Position numbers and translations under genes: made by a program. DNA of 64,000 nt, taken from assembly GCA_949284065.1 (NCBI GenBank), contig CASDUO010000002.1:1-64000 (forward strand). Direction: 5' to 3'. Under the pieces are notes generated by a model. That model did no database searches, had not been told where the DNA came from, and saw only the letters and a program-made list of their open reading frames with translations. Of this stretch, positions 1-9,451 are shown piece by piece. Every line of letters starts with the position of its first letter. Position 1 is the first letter of the stretch. The DNA comes from an uncultured Bacillota bacterium (GTDB lineage Bacteria > Bacillota > Clostridia > Peptostreptococcales > Anaerovoracaceae).

Positions 1-14
1 GAAAAGCACATCAC

Positions 15-44
15 AAAAACCGGCAGGTACTGGACACCTGCCGG
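15..44 (-). terminator. Hairpin, minus-strand terminator candidate
   Basis: A perfect 9-bp stem (CCGGCAGGT at 20-28 with ACCTGCCGG at 36-44) closes a 7-base loop. Read on the minus strand it is followed by five T. A5 also follows on the plus strand, so a plus-strand role is unlikely. The gene it would serve is not visible. Confidence 0.4.
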
Positions 45-103
45 AAAAATATCTACATATTTTATTTCATGCTCCACCCCAACATTTGACATAGAGCCAC
101 TTA

Positions 104-133
104 AAAAAAAGCCAAAACCCACAGGCTTTTTTT
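104..133. terminator. Bidirectional terminator upstream of dnaG
   Basis: A7-GCC at 104-113 pairs with GGC-T7 at 124-133, giving an intrinsic terminator readable on either strand. It probably ends an operon that lies before the window and insulates dnaG. No convincing -35/-10 pair was found in the AT-rich 75 bases between it and dnaG. Confidence 0.6.
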
Positions 134-209
134 GATTATATAAAAAAGAATATGGGAACATATAGCGTATATACATAATATGACCAATTTGAAACAGGGG
201 TTATATTGA

Positions 210-1958
210 ATGCCGAAAGAAAGTAACGATATAGTAGAAGAGATTAAAAGCCGGTGTAATATCGTGGATGTCATAGGGAAGGTAGTGCCGTTGAAAAAGG
301 CCGGCAGCAACTACAAAGGTCTGTGCCCTTTCCACAACGAGAAGACACCTTCTTTTAACGTTTCGGAAAAGAATCAGTTCTATCATTGTTTCGGATGCGG
401 TAAATCCGGGGACGTTTTCACTTTCGTGCAGGAATATTACAATCTGGACTTTCTGGGTGCGTTGGAAAAACTGGCGGAGGAATATGGCATTGAGATAAAA
501 GAAAGTTTTTCCGGAGGAGAGGATAAGAACAAATGCTATGAGATGAACCTGCAGGCTGCCAGATATTTTTACAAGGCGGCCAGAGGGAAGGACAGCAGGG
601 CCATAGGATATATGACGGCCAGGGGTATAAGCGACGATACCCTGAAAAAATTCGGCATAGGATGGGCTGATGAAAAATGGGATTCGTTGACCTTGTATCT
701 GAAGAGTCTCGGGTACAAGGAAAAAGATATGGATCGGGTCGGTCTCATATCTATGAGCAAGGGCAAGGTGTATGATAAGTTCCGAAGCAGAGTCATATTC
801 CCCATACAAAACACCAGGGGCAAGATGATAGGATTCGGCGGAAGGATAGTGGATCGGGGGGAGCCGAAATACTTGAACAGCCCTGAATCGCCTGTTTTTC
901 GTAAAAAAGACAATCTGTATGCTCTCAATATAACAGGAAGTGAGATGAGCAAAAGCGGCTCGGCCATATTGGTCGAGGGATATATGGATGTGATCTCCCT
1001 GTACGACAGGGGCGTAAAGAATGTTACCGCATCACTGGGCACATCGCTGACAGAAGGTCAGGCCAGGCTTATAAAGAGATATTCTCCTAATGTGGTGATA
1101 GCCTATGACGGCGATGCCGCAGGAGTCAATGCGGCCATGAGAGCTACGGACATACTGTACAAAGAAGGATGCAGGGTGAAAGTCATATATATAGATGACG
1201 GCAAAGATCCCGACGAATTCATAAAGGAAAACGGAACGGCTGCTTTCATGAAGAAAGTAGATAAGGCGCCGGGATTCGTCGAATATAAATTTGACCGGTT
1301 GTTGGAAAGGCATGATATGGATAGTACCGAGGAAAGAGTGAAGTTCCTGAAGGAAGCTACCGATGTGTTGAAGGTATTGAGACCTACGGAAAGAGAAGTC
1401 CATATCAAAGAACTGGCCAAACGTACCGGCATATCAGAAGGCGCCATAAGAAATGAGCTGGATAGCGAAGAGACGGAAACTGGGCTGCCCGGCGATGAAG
1501 CGGGTAGAAAGGTACCCGTAGATAAAAGCATTGCTCCAAGCCTCATAGAGAAGACGCTGATAAGCGTCATGGTGGCGGATAGCGCTCTCATGGAAAAAAG
1601 AAAACAGGTGGAGGGAGCTTTTACCAGTTATTACGGCAGGGAGATATACGATGCCATGGAGGAGGCATTTGACAGCGGCGGCACCACCGATCCCGTAAAA
1701 ATAGGGGATGGGTTGAGCGAGGAAGGAAGGAACATATTCGACGATATAACCAAAAATATACCGACGGCAGGAGCGGAAGAAGAGATCTTTAGTGACTGCC
1801 TCAAAAAGTTGGACATGGCCGGGGTCAAAAGAGAGATGGAAGAACTCCAATGGAAAATATCCATGGCGGAGGAGGACAAGCATAGGGATGATATAGATCT
1901 GTGGAGCAAACGGCTTATGGAACTGCAGAAAAAGATGAACATGGGGGAAAACAAATGA
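210..1958 (+). CDS. dnaG: DNA primase DnaG
   Basis: Makes RNA primers at the replication fork with the replicative helicase. The 582-residue product starts with a CHC2 zinc finger (C39, H42, C60, C63), followed by the catalytic-core N-terminal domain and a TOPRIM domain with the acidic Glu at 256 (VEGYMDV) and the DGD triplet at about 300-302. The C-terminal part (about 440-582) is the less conserved helicase-binding region. Length is normal for the family. AGGGG sits about 9 bases before the ATG. The stop overlaps the start of rpoD (ATGA), as in the classic dnaG-rpoD macromolecular synthesis operon, so the two are translationally coupled. Confidence 0.97.
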   Translation: MPKESNDIVEEIKSRCNIVDVIGKVVPLKKAGSNYKGLCPFHNEKTPSFNVSEKNQFYHCFGCGKSGDVFTFVQEYYNLDFLGALEKLAEEYGIEIKESFSGGEDKNKCYEMNLQAARYFYKAARGKDSRAIGYMTARGISDDTLKKFGIGWADEKWDSLTLYLKSLGYKEKDMDRVGLISMSKGKVYDKFRSRVIFPIQNTRGKMIGFGGRIVDRGEPKYLNSPESPVFRKKDNLYALNITGSEMSKSGSAILVEGYMDVISLYDRGVKNVTASLGTSLTEGQARLIKRYSPNVVIAYDGDAAGVNAAMRATDILYKEGCRVKVIYIDDGKDPDEFIKENGTAAFMKKVDKAPGFVEYKFDRLLERHDMDSTEERVKFLKEATDVLKVLRPTEREVHIKELAKRTGISEGAIRNELDSEETETGLPGDEAGRKVPVDKSIAPSLIEKTLISVMVADSALMEKRKQVEGAFTSYYGREIYDAMEEAFDSGGTTDPVKIGDGLSEEGRNIFDDITKNIPTAGAEEEIFSDCLKKLDMAGVKREMEELQWKISMAEEDKHRDDIDLWSKRLMELQKKMNMGENK

Positions 1959-3565
1959 GTAATACCAATAAGAAAGAAAGAATAATGTGGAAAGAAATGA
2001 CTAAGGATCAGCTTATCGCTTATGGCGAAGAGAAGGGCTTGCAGTTGAAAAAACGGGCAAAAAAGCAAGAGTTGATAGATGCCATAAAAAAAGCAAACAG
2101 GGCTGAGGCAAGGAGAAAGGCCAGAGAGGAAAAAAAGGCTCAAGAGGAAAAGGAAGCGATGGAGAAGAAAAAGAAGGAGGCCGAGAAAAGTTCGAAAAAG
2201 CAGACGGAACGGAAGACATCCTCGAAAGCTGAAAAAAATGATACAGAGGGCAACAGAGATAATAAGGAAGAAGAAAATGTGCAGGACACTGCAGACCGGG
2301 ACATTCTGAAAGAAGGATCTACAGACAGGTTCCCTGCAGATGAGCATCAGGAAAGCATAGATCTTCCCGATGAAAAATCCTCTGAGATCGTCCACTATCT
2401 GGACGAAAGGACAAAAGAGCCGAGGGAGACCACATTGAGCGAGCTCATACATGAGCTGCTGGCAAGGTCTCACGGCACGGGAAAATGTTTGACATATGCC
2501 GAAATATGTGCCTATCTTGAGAATATAGAACTGGATAAGGATCAGATAGAGATCGTGTACGACGGGTTGATATCCAGTGGCGTCGAAGTGGTATATGAGG
2601 AGAACCCGGAAGATTTTGAATTGGCCGAGATTGAAAATGAAGAAGAAGTGGATGGTGTCGGCGCAGACAAAGAAACGGGTGCAGACGGCAAAGACAATGG
2701 GGAGGACGATCTTGAAGCATCATTGGGTAAGGGCACATCTGTTGACGATCCGGTAAGGATGTATCTCAAAGAGATAGGCAAAGTACCCTTACTGACTGCG
2801 GAAGAAGAAATTGAGCTTGCAAAAAAAATGGAAAAAGGCGATGAAAGTGCGAAACAGAAATTGTGTGAAGCAAACCTCAGGCTCGTGGTAAGTATAGCAA
2901 AGAGGTACGTTGGCAGAGGGATGCTTTTCCTGGATTTGATACAGGAAGGGAATCTGGGGCTCATAAAAGCCGTAGACAAATTTGACTGGAGAAAGGGATT
3001 CAAGTTTTCAACTTATGCCACATGGTGGATAAGACAGGCGATCACAAGGTCCATTGCGGATCAGGCAAGGACTATCAGGATACCTGTGCATATGGTGGAG
3101 ACTATCAATAAGCTTATGAGGATCCAAAGACAACTGCTACAGGAATATGGCAGAGAACCGACCCCTCAGGAAATAGCTCTGGAAATGGACATAACAGAAG
3201 AAAAAGTGAGGGAGATACTTAAAATAGCTCAAGAGCCGGTTTCCCTTGAAACTCCTATAGGTGAAGAAGAGGACAGCCATTTAGGAGACTTCATACCTGA
3301 TGACGATGTGCTGGCGCCTTCAGAGGCGGCGGCCTTCCTGATGCTAAAGGAACAGCTGGTCGAAGTGCTCGATACCTTGACCGAGAGAGAGCAGAGAGTG
3401 CTCAAACTCAGATTCGGCCTTGAAGATGGCAGGGCCAGGACTCTGGAAGAAGTGGGAAAGACGTTTGATGTGACAAGAGAGAGGATAAGACAGATAGAAG
3501 CAAAGGCTTTGAGAAAACTTCGCCACCCCAGCAGAAGCAAAAAACTCAAGGACTATCTTGAATGA
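1955..3565 (+). CDS. rpoD: Primary sigma factor RpoD (sigma-A) with an N-terminal SAP/HeH-like module
   Basis: Housekeeping sigma-70 factor, 536 residues. The ATG at 1955 is preferred over an in-frame start 54 bases upstream inside dnaG because GGGGGAAA precedes it and it overlaps the dnaG stop. Order of parts: a helical module at residues 15-47 ([13 protein letters not shown]...[10 protein letters not shown]); a long Lys/Glu/Ala-rich charged linker (about 48-130); a sigma-1.1-like segment; region 1.2 ([14 protein letters not shown]); region 2 with the -10-binding stretch ([13 protein letters not shown]); region 3; and region 4 with its helix-turn-helix ([14 protein letters not shown]). Regions 1.2-4 are canonical. 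The N-terminal module and linker make it much longer than the roughly 370-residue Bacillus sigma-A. A very similar module ends bL21 in this same window. Confidence 0.97.
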   Translation: MSNTNKKERIMWKEMTKDQLIAYGEEKGLQLKKRAKKQELIDAIKKANRAEARRKAREEKKAQEEKEAMEKKKKEAEKSSKKQTERKTSSKAEKNDTEGNRDNKEEENVQDTADRDILKEGSTDRFPADEHQESIDLPDEKSSEIVHYLDERTKEPRETTLSELIHELLARSHGTGKCLTYAEICAYLENIELDKDQIEIVYDGLISSGVEVVYEENPEDFELAEIENEEEVDGVGADKETGADGKDNGEDDLEASLGKGTSVDDPVRMYLKEIGKVPLLTAEEEIELAKKMEKGDESAKQKLCEANLRLVVSIAKRYVGRGMLFLDLIQEGNLGLIKAVDKFDWRKGFKFSTYATWWIRQAITRSIADQARTIRIPVHMVETINKLMRIQRQLLQEYGREPTPQEIALEMDITEEKVREILKIAQEPVSLETPIGEEEDSHLGDFIPDDDVLAPSEAAAFLMLKEQLVEVLDTLTEREQRVLKLRFGLEDGRARTLEEVGKTFDVTRERIRQIEAKALRKLRHPSRSKKLKDYLE

Positions 3566-3588
3566 TATACTGAACCGGAACTGATGTC

Positions 3589-4311
3589 ATGGAACTCACT
3601 GCACGTCTGGAAACAATAAAGAACATGATCGAGGATATGGAATCCGTGGCGGACATAGGAACTGATCACGGGTTTCTTCCTGTTTTCTTGTTGGAAAACA
3701 AAATCAGCCCAAAAGTCATAATGACAGATATCAGTCCCTCCTCACTGGAAAAGGCAAAGGGAAATGCGGGCGCATACCAATTCGGCGGACAGGCGGACTT
3801 CAGACTGGGAGACGGATTGGAAGTAATAAAAGCGGGAGAAGCAGACGTAATAGTCATGGCCGGTATGGGGGCAAAACTGATGGTCGCCATGCTCGAAAGA
3901 GATCGGGAGAAAACCTTAAGTTTCAGGAAATACATTTTTCAGCCAAGGAAGAATTCGGAACTGTTGAGAAGATGGATATCTGAAAACGGATTTGTCATAT
4001 CGGAGGAAGATCTTGTAAAAGAGGGAGCCTATGTATGTGAAATAATAAAGGCGGCACCCAGGAACAATAACGACGGCAAAAATCTGCTTGAGGACATAGA
4101 TCTTGGCGGTAGCGGAGGCGGAGTTGCGGAGCTACCACCGTATCTGAAAGAGATATGCCCGGATTTGTTTAGACAGCTGGCAGAGAAAAAACTGAAAAGT
4201 GCCGTGACGGTGCTGGAAGGATGCGAGAAATCGGAGCGATGTGGACCGGAGACTTTGGAGAACGCAAGGAAAAAAGTTGCATATTATATGGATGCGATAG
4301 TCAAGAGGTGA
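3589..4311 (+). CDS. trmK: tRNA (adenine-22-N1)-methyltransferase TrmK
   Basis: Uses S-adenosylmethionine to methylate A22 of some tRNAs. The 240-residue protein has a class I methyltransferase fold: motif I VADIGTDHGFLP at about 21-32, an acidic strand end (MTDISPSSLEKAK), and the family-typical VMAGMGAKLMV near 88-98. Position directly after rpoD and before a Nif3-like gene is the common Firmicute order (rpoD-trmK-nif3). The ribosome site is weak and only 23 bases separate it from rpoD, so it probably belongs to the same transcript. Only 3 bases separate it from the next gene. Confidence 0.93.
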   Translation: MELTARLETIKNMIEDMESVADIGTDHGFLPVFLLENKISPKVIMTDISPSSLEKAKGNAGAYQFGGQADFRLGDGLEVIKAGEADVIVMAGMGAKLMVAMLERDREKTLSFRKYIFQPRKNSELLRRWISENGFVISEEDLVKEGAYVCEIIKAAPRNNNDGKNLLEDIDLGGSGGGVAELPPYLKEICPDLFRQLAEKKLKSAVTVLEGCEKSERCGPETLENARKKVAYYMDAIVKR

Positions 4312-4314
4312 AAA

Positions 4315-5139
4315 ATGAAGTATGAAAACCTTATAAAACTGATAGAGGATATAGCGCCCCTTGAAAACATACCCCAGTGGGACAACAGCGGAGTGCAGAT
4401 ACATACAGGAAAAAAAGACATGGGAAGCGTGCTTGTCTGTCTTGAGATAAACAGAGACATCATCGCAGAAGCTGCAGAGAAAAAAGCGGACATGATCATC
4501 ACTCACCATCCTCTGATTTTCGGAGGTTTGGATAAGGTTTCAGCAGACGGCCATACAGGGGAATACGTGATGGAACTCATCAGGAAGGACATATCGGTAT
4601 ACTCTGCTCATTTGTCATTCGATAACGCACCAAAAGGCAACAACACATATTTTGCCGGGATGTTGGATCTGACTCATGTGGCATTACCTGGTGGTCCGCC
4701 TGTGGCCACGGGAAGAGATGGGAGGGAGTTTTCCTATGACCCTGAGGTCCCGGGCAGCATAGGTTATCTGCCAGCCCCCATGGATATAGAACAAGCTAAA
4801 AATCATGTTGAGCAATGTTTGAGTTTACCGGAACATTATGCTAAAATCGTAGACGGTGGCAAAAAAATCCTTGAAAAAACGGGCTTTTGCACCGGTGCGG
4901 GAGGAGATTTCCTGTACAGAGCTGCTCAGGAGGGATGCGACCTTTTTATCACAGGGGATGTAAAACTGCACGAGGCACAGTATGCCAAGGCTGTGGGCAT
5001 CTCTCTCGTAGATGCCGGTCACTACGGCACGGAGAAAATATTTGCAGAGAATTTTGCCAAACAGCTCAGTGAGAAAACCTGCAGAGAGCTGCATATCATC
5101 CGGGCAGAAGCAAATACAAATCCGTACACGATTTTATAA
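4315..5139 (+). CDS. Nif3-like dinuclear metal center protein (YqfO/YbgI family)
   Basis: NIF3 family members bind two metal ions in a toroidal hexamer; the physiological role is uncertain, with GTP cyclohydrolase-related names being weakly supported. Visible metal-site signatures are ITHHPLIFGG at about 62-71, the SAHLSFDNA segment near 98-106, and the C-terminal DAGHYGTE box. At 274 residues this is the short form, without the roughly 100-residue PII-like insert found in Bacillus YqfO. It follows trmK by 3 bases, so it is co-transcribed and probably translationally coupled. Confidence 0.9.
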   Translation: MKYENLIKLIEDIAPLENIPQWDNSGVQIHTGKKDMGSVLVCLEINRDIIAEAAEKKADMIITHHPLIFGGLDKVSADGHTGEYVMELIRKDISVYSAHLSFDNAPKGNNTYFAGMLDLTHVALPGGPPVATGRDGREFSYDPEVPGSIGYLPAPMDIEQAKNHVEQCLSLPEHYAKIVDGGKKILEKTGFCTGAGGDFLYRAAQEGCDLFITGDVKLHEAQYAKAVGISLVDAGHYGTEKIFAENFAKQLSEKTCRELHIIRAEANTNPYTIL

Positions 5140-5197
5140 AAGATACTTATAGAAGAAACAGGCTCCAATATAAAGATGTGCCAGTAAGTATGCCATG

Positions 5198-5540
5198 ATT
5201 GGGCAAATCAGACGGTCGCGTGATTTTTCACGAGGAAAGTCCGGGCTCCACAGGGCAAGGGTGCCGGATAACGTCCGGCGTAGGTAACTATAGGGAAAGT
5301 GCAACAGAAACACACCGCCGAAACAGTCAGGCTGTGGCAAGGGTGAAATGGTGAGGTAAGAGCTCACCGGCATCATGGAGACATGATGGCCGTGTAAACC
5401 CCACCCGGAGCAAGACCAAAAAGGGCGCAAAAGGTGGCTGCCCGTCGCCGCCCGGAAGGTGGGTCGCTTGAGTCTGTCAGCAATGTCAGACCTAGATAGA
5501 TGATCGTCAAATACAGAACCCGGCTTATGATTTGCCCAAT
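5198..5540 (+). ncRNA. rnpB: RNase P RNA, bacterial class A
   Basis: Catalytic RNA that trims tRNA 5' ends. Recognised from conserved core pieces: GAGGAAAGTCCGGGCTCC near 5230, GAAAGTGCAACAGAAA near 5294, the GGTGAAATGGTGAGGTAAGAGC region, CCCCACCCGGAGCAAGACCA and the 3' ACAGAACCCGGCTTATGA. The ends are set by a perfect 13-bp P1 helix: 5198-5210 is exactly complementary to 5528-5540. The length of about 343 nt suits class A. No clean -35/-10 was found in the 58 bases after the Nif3 gene, and no T-run follows, so processing from a longer transcript is possible. Confidence 0.96.
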
Positions 5541-5605
5541 TTTCATCGTTCAGGCCGTATTTTAAGGCAGGAAGGATTTTAGTTAACATAAGAGGAGATC
5601 CGAAT

Positions 5606-7204
5606 ATGTGGACCAGAAAAGAACTGAAAAGGGAAGGAAGAAAGAACCTGAAAAAGAATTACGGAGCCATGGTTTTAGCGGGAGTGGTTCTTTTGGTCAT
5701 GGCGGCAGAAGGGCCCGCGGGAGGAGACAGCCTCCTGACGATATATGACGCAGGCGCAATTCAACAGGTGCAGGAGGGAATAAATATCCGGGACGGCGAG
5801 GCAACGGCATATGACGGTCTCCGTGGTGAGAGCGGGGATAGCAGACTTACCGAAAATATGGATGAAGCGACTAAAGGCGCAATTGCAAGTGTTTTGAGAG
5901 GGATATCCAGAGGAACCGAAACCATACAACATACTGTCAGCACTTTTGATAATTTTCTTTTGGATCATGACATATTGAATGGGGTGGTGTCCGTGATCGC
6001 CGCTTTGGTATCCCTGATGTACACTATTTTCATACAAAATTTATTAAAGGTGGGCGGTAGGAGATTTTTCTTGGAAAACCGGCTTTATCATGACACTTCG
6101 ATATGGAGGATACTGTATGTATATAAAGAGCGGGCCGTGAAAAACGTGGCGTGGATCATGTTCTTGCGGATGGTATTCTTAGCGTTGTGGCTGTTTACCA
6201 TAGTGGGATTTTTCATAAAATACTATGAGTATAAAATGCTTTTTAGCATCTTGGCAGAAAATCCCAACATAGGAAGAAAAGAAGCCTTTGATCTTACGAA
6301 AGCCATGACAAAGGGATATAAATGGAAAATGTTCCTTTTGGACCTTTCTTTCATAGGATGGGTGATACTTTCTATTTGCACGTTCCAGCTGCTTTCTGTA
6401 TTTTTTATAAACCCCTATTGCAGAGCTACGGAAGCAGAGTTGTATGTGAAGCAACGAGCGATGGTGAAGGCGGAAAAGCTGAGCTATTACGAGCTGCTCC
6501 ATGATGAGTATCTGGTGTTTGAACCTGAAGAAAGGAGAGTGGACATATATCCCACTTTGGAACTCCCTAAAGAAAAGGAAAAGACTATGAAGTGGGACAG
6601 ACATTACTGCTTCATAAATCTCGTCCTCCTGTTCTTCGTGATATGTTTCATAGGATGGTGCTGGGAAGTGTTTTACGAATTCGTCAATCATGGTATCCTG
6701 GTCAACAGAGGGACTCTCCACGGGCCGTGGCTGCCTATTTACGGCACAGGAGGAGTAGCTATATTGATCCTGCTCAGAAAACTCGGCAAAAAACCTCCGG
6801 CCCTTTTCCTGGTGACTATGGTCCTTTGCGGGATCATAGAATATACGACAGCCTGGTATCTGGAGACTTTCAGGCATATGAAGTACTGGGATTATACGGG
6901 ATATTTCATGAACCTGAACGGATATATATGTCTTGAGGGGCTTTTGACGTTCGCCATTGCCGGATGTTTCTGTGTATATATAGTGGCGCCTAATATGGAC
7001 GACATATTCAATAAAATACCTCTGAAAGTACGTTATGCTATGGGTGGGATGCTTGCAGCCGTTTTTTGTGTAGATGTAGCATATTCCCACTATTATCCCA
7101 ATACGGGAGAAGGGATAACGAGCAGAGTTGAAGATCCTGCAGAAGGCGCGGGGAACAGCCGTACAGAGGATGATATGACGGCAGCCGTCAGGTTACGGCA
7201 GTAA
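5606..7204 (+). CDS. Fusion membrane protein: DUF975 domain plus CmpB-like putative ABC permease domain
   Basis: The 532-residue protein begins with the DUF975 signature (MWTRKELKREGRKNLKKNYG) and has several membrane segments (about 22-38, 128-148, 190-215, 245-270). After a cytoplasmic stretch (about 290-325) comes a second multi-pass domain starting at WDRHYCFINL (about 329-480) with FIGWCWEVFYEF and NRGTLHGPWLPIYG motifs. This matches the family annotated as putative ABC transporter permease (PF06541/CmpB type), for which transport is unproven. In many clostridia the two domains are separate genes. AGAGGAG precedes the ATG. Function is unknown. A soluble region (about 40-125) between the first two membrane segments has no recognised domain. 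Confidence 0.8.
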   Translation: MWTRKELKREGRKNLKKNYGAMVLAGVVLLVMAAEGPAGGDSLLTIYDAGAIQQVQEGINIRDGEATAYDGLRGESGDSRLTENMDEATKGAIASVLRGISRGTETIQHTVSTFDNFLLDHDILNGVVSVIAALVSLMYTIFIQNLLKVGGRRFFLENRLYHDTSIWRILYVYKERAVKNVAWIMFLRMVFLALWLFTIVGFFIKYYEYKMLFSILAENPNIGRKEAFDLTKAMTKGYKWKMFLLDLSFIGWVILSICTFQLLSVFFINPYCRATEAELYVKQRAMVKAEKLSYYELLHDEYLVFEPEERRVDIYPTLELPKEKEKTMKWDRHYCFINLVLLFFVICFIGWCWEVFYEFVNHGILVNRGTLHGPWLPIYGTGGVAILILLRKLGKKPPALFLVTMVLCGIIEYTTAWYLETFRHMKYWDYTGYFMNLNGYICLEGLLTFAIAGCFCVYIVAPNMDDIFNKIPLKVRYAMGGMLAAVFCVDVAYSHYYPNTGEGITSRVEDPAEGAGNSRTEDDMTAAVRLRQ

Positions 7205-7275
7205 AAGAGACGGTTCGATCTTGCGGATGAAGAAAAGATCGACGAAACAGCAGATAGACGAAGGTTTGGTTTGAT

Positions 7276-8682
7276 ATGGAAAACGAAGTGGATAAGAAAG
7301 AAGAAAAAGAAATACATGAAAACAAGATGGGCTATATGCCTATCGGAAGGCTTATAGTGACTATGTCATGGCCGGCGGTGGTGTCCATGCTGGTACAGGC
7401 CTGCTACAATGTAGTCGACAGCATATTCGTGGCCAGAGTGGGGGAAAAGGCCCTGACTGCAGTGACGCTGGCTTTTCCCTTACAGTTTCTTTTGATAGCT
7501 GTGGCCGTGGGAACAGGTATCGGTATCAATTCCCTCATATCCCGGCGTTTGGGCGGGAGATTCTACGATGATGCCAATATGGCCGCCTCAATGGGCATAA
7601 GGCTTGCCGTATTGACGTGGTTGGTTTTTGCTGTGATAGGCATCACGTCTTCGGAGTTTTTCATGAAATCATTTTCCGATGATCCCTACATAATCGAGCA
7701 GGGGAAATATTATATAACGATCTGCCTGTCGTTCAGCCTGTTTTGTATCATGCAGGTTACTGCAGAAAGGATCATACAGGCCACAGGGAACATGCTTTTA
7801 CCTATGTTGAGCACCTTGACCGGTGCCATCGTGAACATAATCCTGGACCCCATATTCATATTCGGATATTTCGGGATCCCTAGGCTGGAAGCTGCCGGCG
7901 CTGCGATAGCCACTGTGATAGGTCAGGCTTGCGGCTGCGTTTTGGCGATGCTCATACTTATAAAAAAAGATCATCAGGTCGAGATAAAAGTAAGAGGGAT
8001 CAAATGGGACAAAGGAGTCATAAAGGACATATATGCCGTGGGAGCGCCATCCATAGTGATGCAGACGATACTCTCCGTAGTACAGGTGTGCCTCAACAGT
8101 ATACTGGCAGGATTGTCCATGACGGCGGTGGCAGTCCTGGGCGTTTACGGCAGGCTGCAGTCTTTCATATTCATGCCTGTATTCGGTATCAATCAGGGCT
8201 CCATGCCTGTAATGGGCTATAACTACGGAGCGAGGAATATGGAGAGATTCAAGAGCGCATATTTCAAGGCATTGATGATAGCGGTGATAATAATGTCCAT
8301 AGGACTCGTCATATTCCAGATATTTCCCCGGCAGCTTTTAACATTATTCAGCGCCACGGAGTCCATGTATGAAATGGGCGAAAACGCTTTGAGGATAATC
8401 AGCCTGTGTTTCCTTCCGGCATCTTTCGGTATCATTTCCGCCGGAGCTTTTCAGGCTACAGGCCACGGGATAATAAGCATGATGGGCACGCTTTTGAGAC
8501 AGTTTCTGGGAGTGTTGCCGGTAGCGCTGATACTGTCACGCATCATAGGTGTCGATGGAGTATGGTGGGCCTTCCCGGCGGCTGAGATAATAGGATTCAT
8601 ATATATGCTCATAATGATAAGACGACTGATAAAAAAAGACATGGAAAAATTCAGCGATGAGAAGGAACGAGAGAAAGTATGA
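7276..8682 (+). CDS. MATE family efflux transporter
   Basis: A 468-residue protein with about 12 hydrophobic segments and two homologous halves, typical of multidrug and toxic compound extrusion antiporters that use Na+ or H+ gradients. Diagnostic stretches are MSWPAVVSMLVQACYNVVDS near 36-55 and FGINQGSMPVMGYNYGARN near 297-315, the latter typical of the DinF/NorM-like clostridial branch. A charged Lys/Glu tail precedes the first helix. Its stop overlaps the mscL start (ATGA), so the two genes are coupled. The substrate cannot be told from sequence. Confidence 0.92.
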   Translation: MENEVDKKEEKEIHENKMGYMPIGRLIVTMSWPAVVSMLVQACYNVVDSIFVARVGEKALTAVTLAFPLQFLLIAVAVGTGIGINSLISRRLGGRFYDDANMAASMGIRLAVLTWLVFAVIGITSSEFFMKSFSDDPYIIEQGKYYITICLSFSLFCIMQVTAERIIQATGNMLLPMLSTLTGAIVNIILDPIFIFGYFGIPRLEAAGAAIATVIGQACGCVLAMLILIKKDHQVEIKVRGIKWDKGVIKDIYAVGAPSIVMQTILSVVQVCLNSILAGLSMTAVAVLGVYGRLQSFIFMPVFGINQGSMPVMGYNYGARNMERFKSAYFKALMIAVIIMSIGLVIFQIFPRQLLTLFSATESMYEMGENALRIISLCFLPASFGIISAGAFQATGHGIISMMGTLLRQFLGVLPVALILSRIIGVDGVWWAFPAAEIIGFIYMLIMIRRLIKKDMEKFSDEKEREKV

Positions 8683-9167
8683 ATAGTTTCATAAAAGAAT
8701 TCAAAGAATTTGCTTCGAGAGGGAATGTGATAGACCTGGCAGTAGGTGTCATGATAGGCGCCGCATTCCAAGCTATAGTAAATTCCGTCGTGAATGATTT
8801 GGTGAATCCCATAATAGGGCTGTTCACAAACGGCATAAGTTTCGACAATATGTTTGTGGCATTGGACGGAGAGAGTTATAATTCGATAGCTGCCGCCCAG
8901 GAGGCCGGGGCTCCTGTTCTCAACTTCGGTTCGTTCATCATGGCAGTGATCAATTTCCTCATCGTGGCGTTTGTGATCTTCCTTATGGTGAAAGGCATAA
9001 ACAAGCTGAGGGATGTTACGCCTCTGAAAAAGGAGGAAGAAGAGGTGGAACCGACAGAAAAGGAATGTCCTTTCTGCAAAAGCAAGGTTTCCATAGAAGC
9101 TACTCGATGTCCTTTCTGTACTTCATTGCTCGATACGGAAGAAGCTCCGGCTTTGGCGGAAAAATAG
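8679..9167 (+). CDS. mscL: Large-conductance mechanosensitive channel MscL with a C-terminal zinc ribbon
   Basis: Homopentameric pore that opens under membrane tension and protects against osmotic downshock. Residues 1-45 carry the MscL N-terminal helix and TM1 (FASRGNVIDLAVGVMIGAAF), TM2 spans about 85-108 (NFGSFIMAVINFLIVAFVIF), followed by the charged KGINKLRD bundle helix. After residue 125 the protein has two CPFC knuckles (ECPFCKSK and RCPFCTSL), a four-cysteine zinc-ribbon tail absent from the E. coli protein. At 162 residues it is about 20-25 longer than standard MscL, the difference being this tail. The start overlaps the MATE stop. Confidence 0.93.
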   Translation: MNSFIKEFKEFASRGNVIDLAVGVMIGAAFQAIVNSVVNDLVNPIIGLFTNGISFDNMFVALDGESYNSIAAAQEAGAPVLNFGSFIMAVINFLIVAFVIFLMVKGINKLRDVTPLKKEEEEVEPTEKECPFCKSKVSIEATRCPFCTSLLDTEEAPALAEK

Positions 9168-9320
9168 ACTCGTCCGGGAATGATCCGGGAAGGAGATGTC
9201 CCCTGTAAGGGCTGATACGGCAGTAATGGGAAGATCACTGCCCCCTTTGACGTATTTAGAGTAAATATTCATTCCAAATGCTGTAATAAAGTCATAAAAT
9301 GTGTTAAAATAACTAGATAA

Positions 9321-9330
9321 TGTGTACACA
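9321..9330. promoter_or_regulatory. Short palindrome upstream of the activase gene
   Basis: TGTGTACACA is a perfect 10-bp palindrome 121 bases before the activase ATG, in an AT-rich leader. The 284-base gap 9168-9451 otherwise shows only a weak 6-bp hairpin (GGCAGT/ACTGCC near 9221-9242) that might end the mscL transcript. The palindrome could be a regulator site, but it is short enough to be chance. Confidence 0.2.
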
Positions 9331-9451
9331 ATATAGTGAGGAAAATTTATCGTGCATATAGACAGGGGTACGATATACAGAAAGTATGTCCGGCTCATAT
9401 GCACTTATATGATATATGGAATAAAGAAAAGACAGAAAGGACAGCTTATAT

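Noticed and set aside
1901-1954. Longer start for RpoD inside dnaG
   Set aside because: ATG 1955 has GGGGGAAA upstream and the ATGA overlap with the dnaG stop is typical coupling.
9247-9271. TTGACG with TATTCA as a promoter for the activase gene
   Set aside because: The spacer is only 13 bases, too short for a sigma-A promoter.
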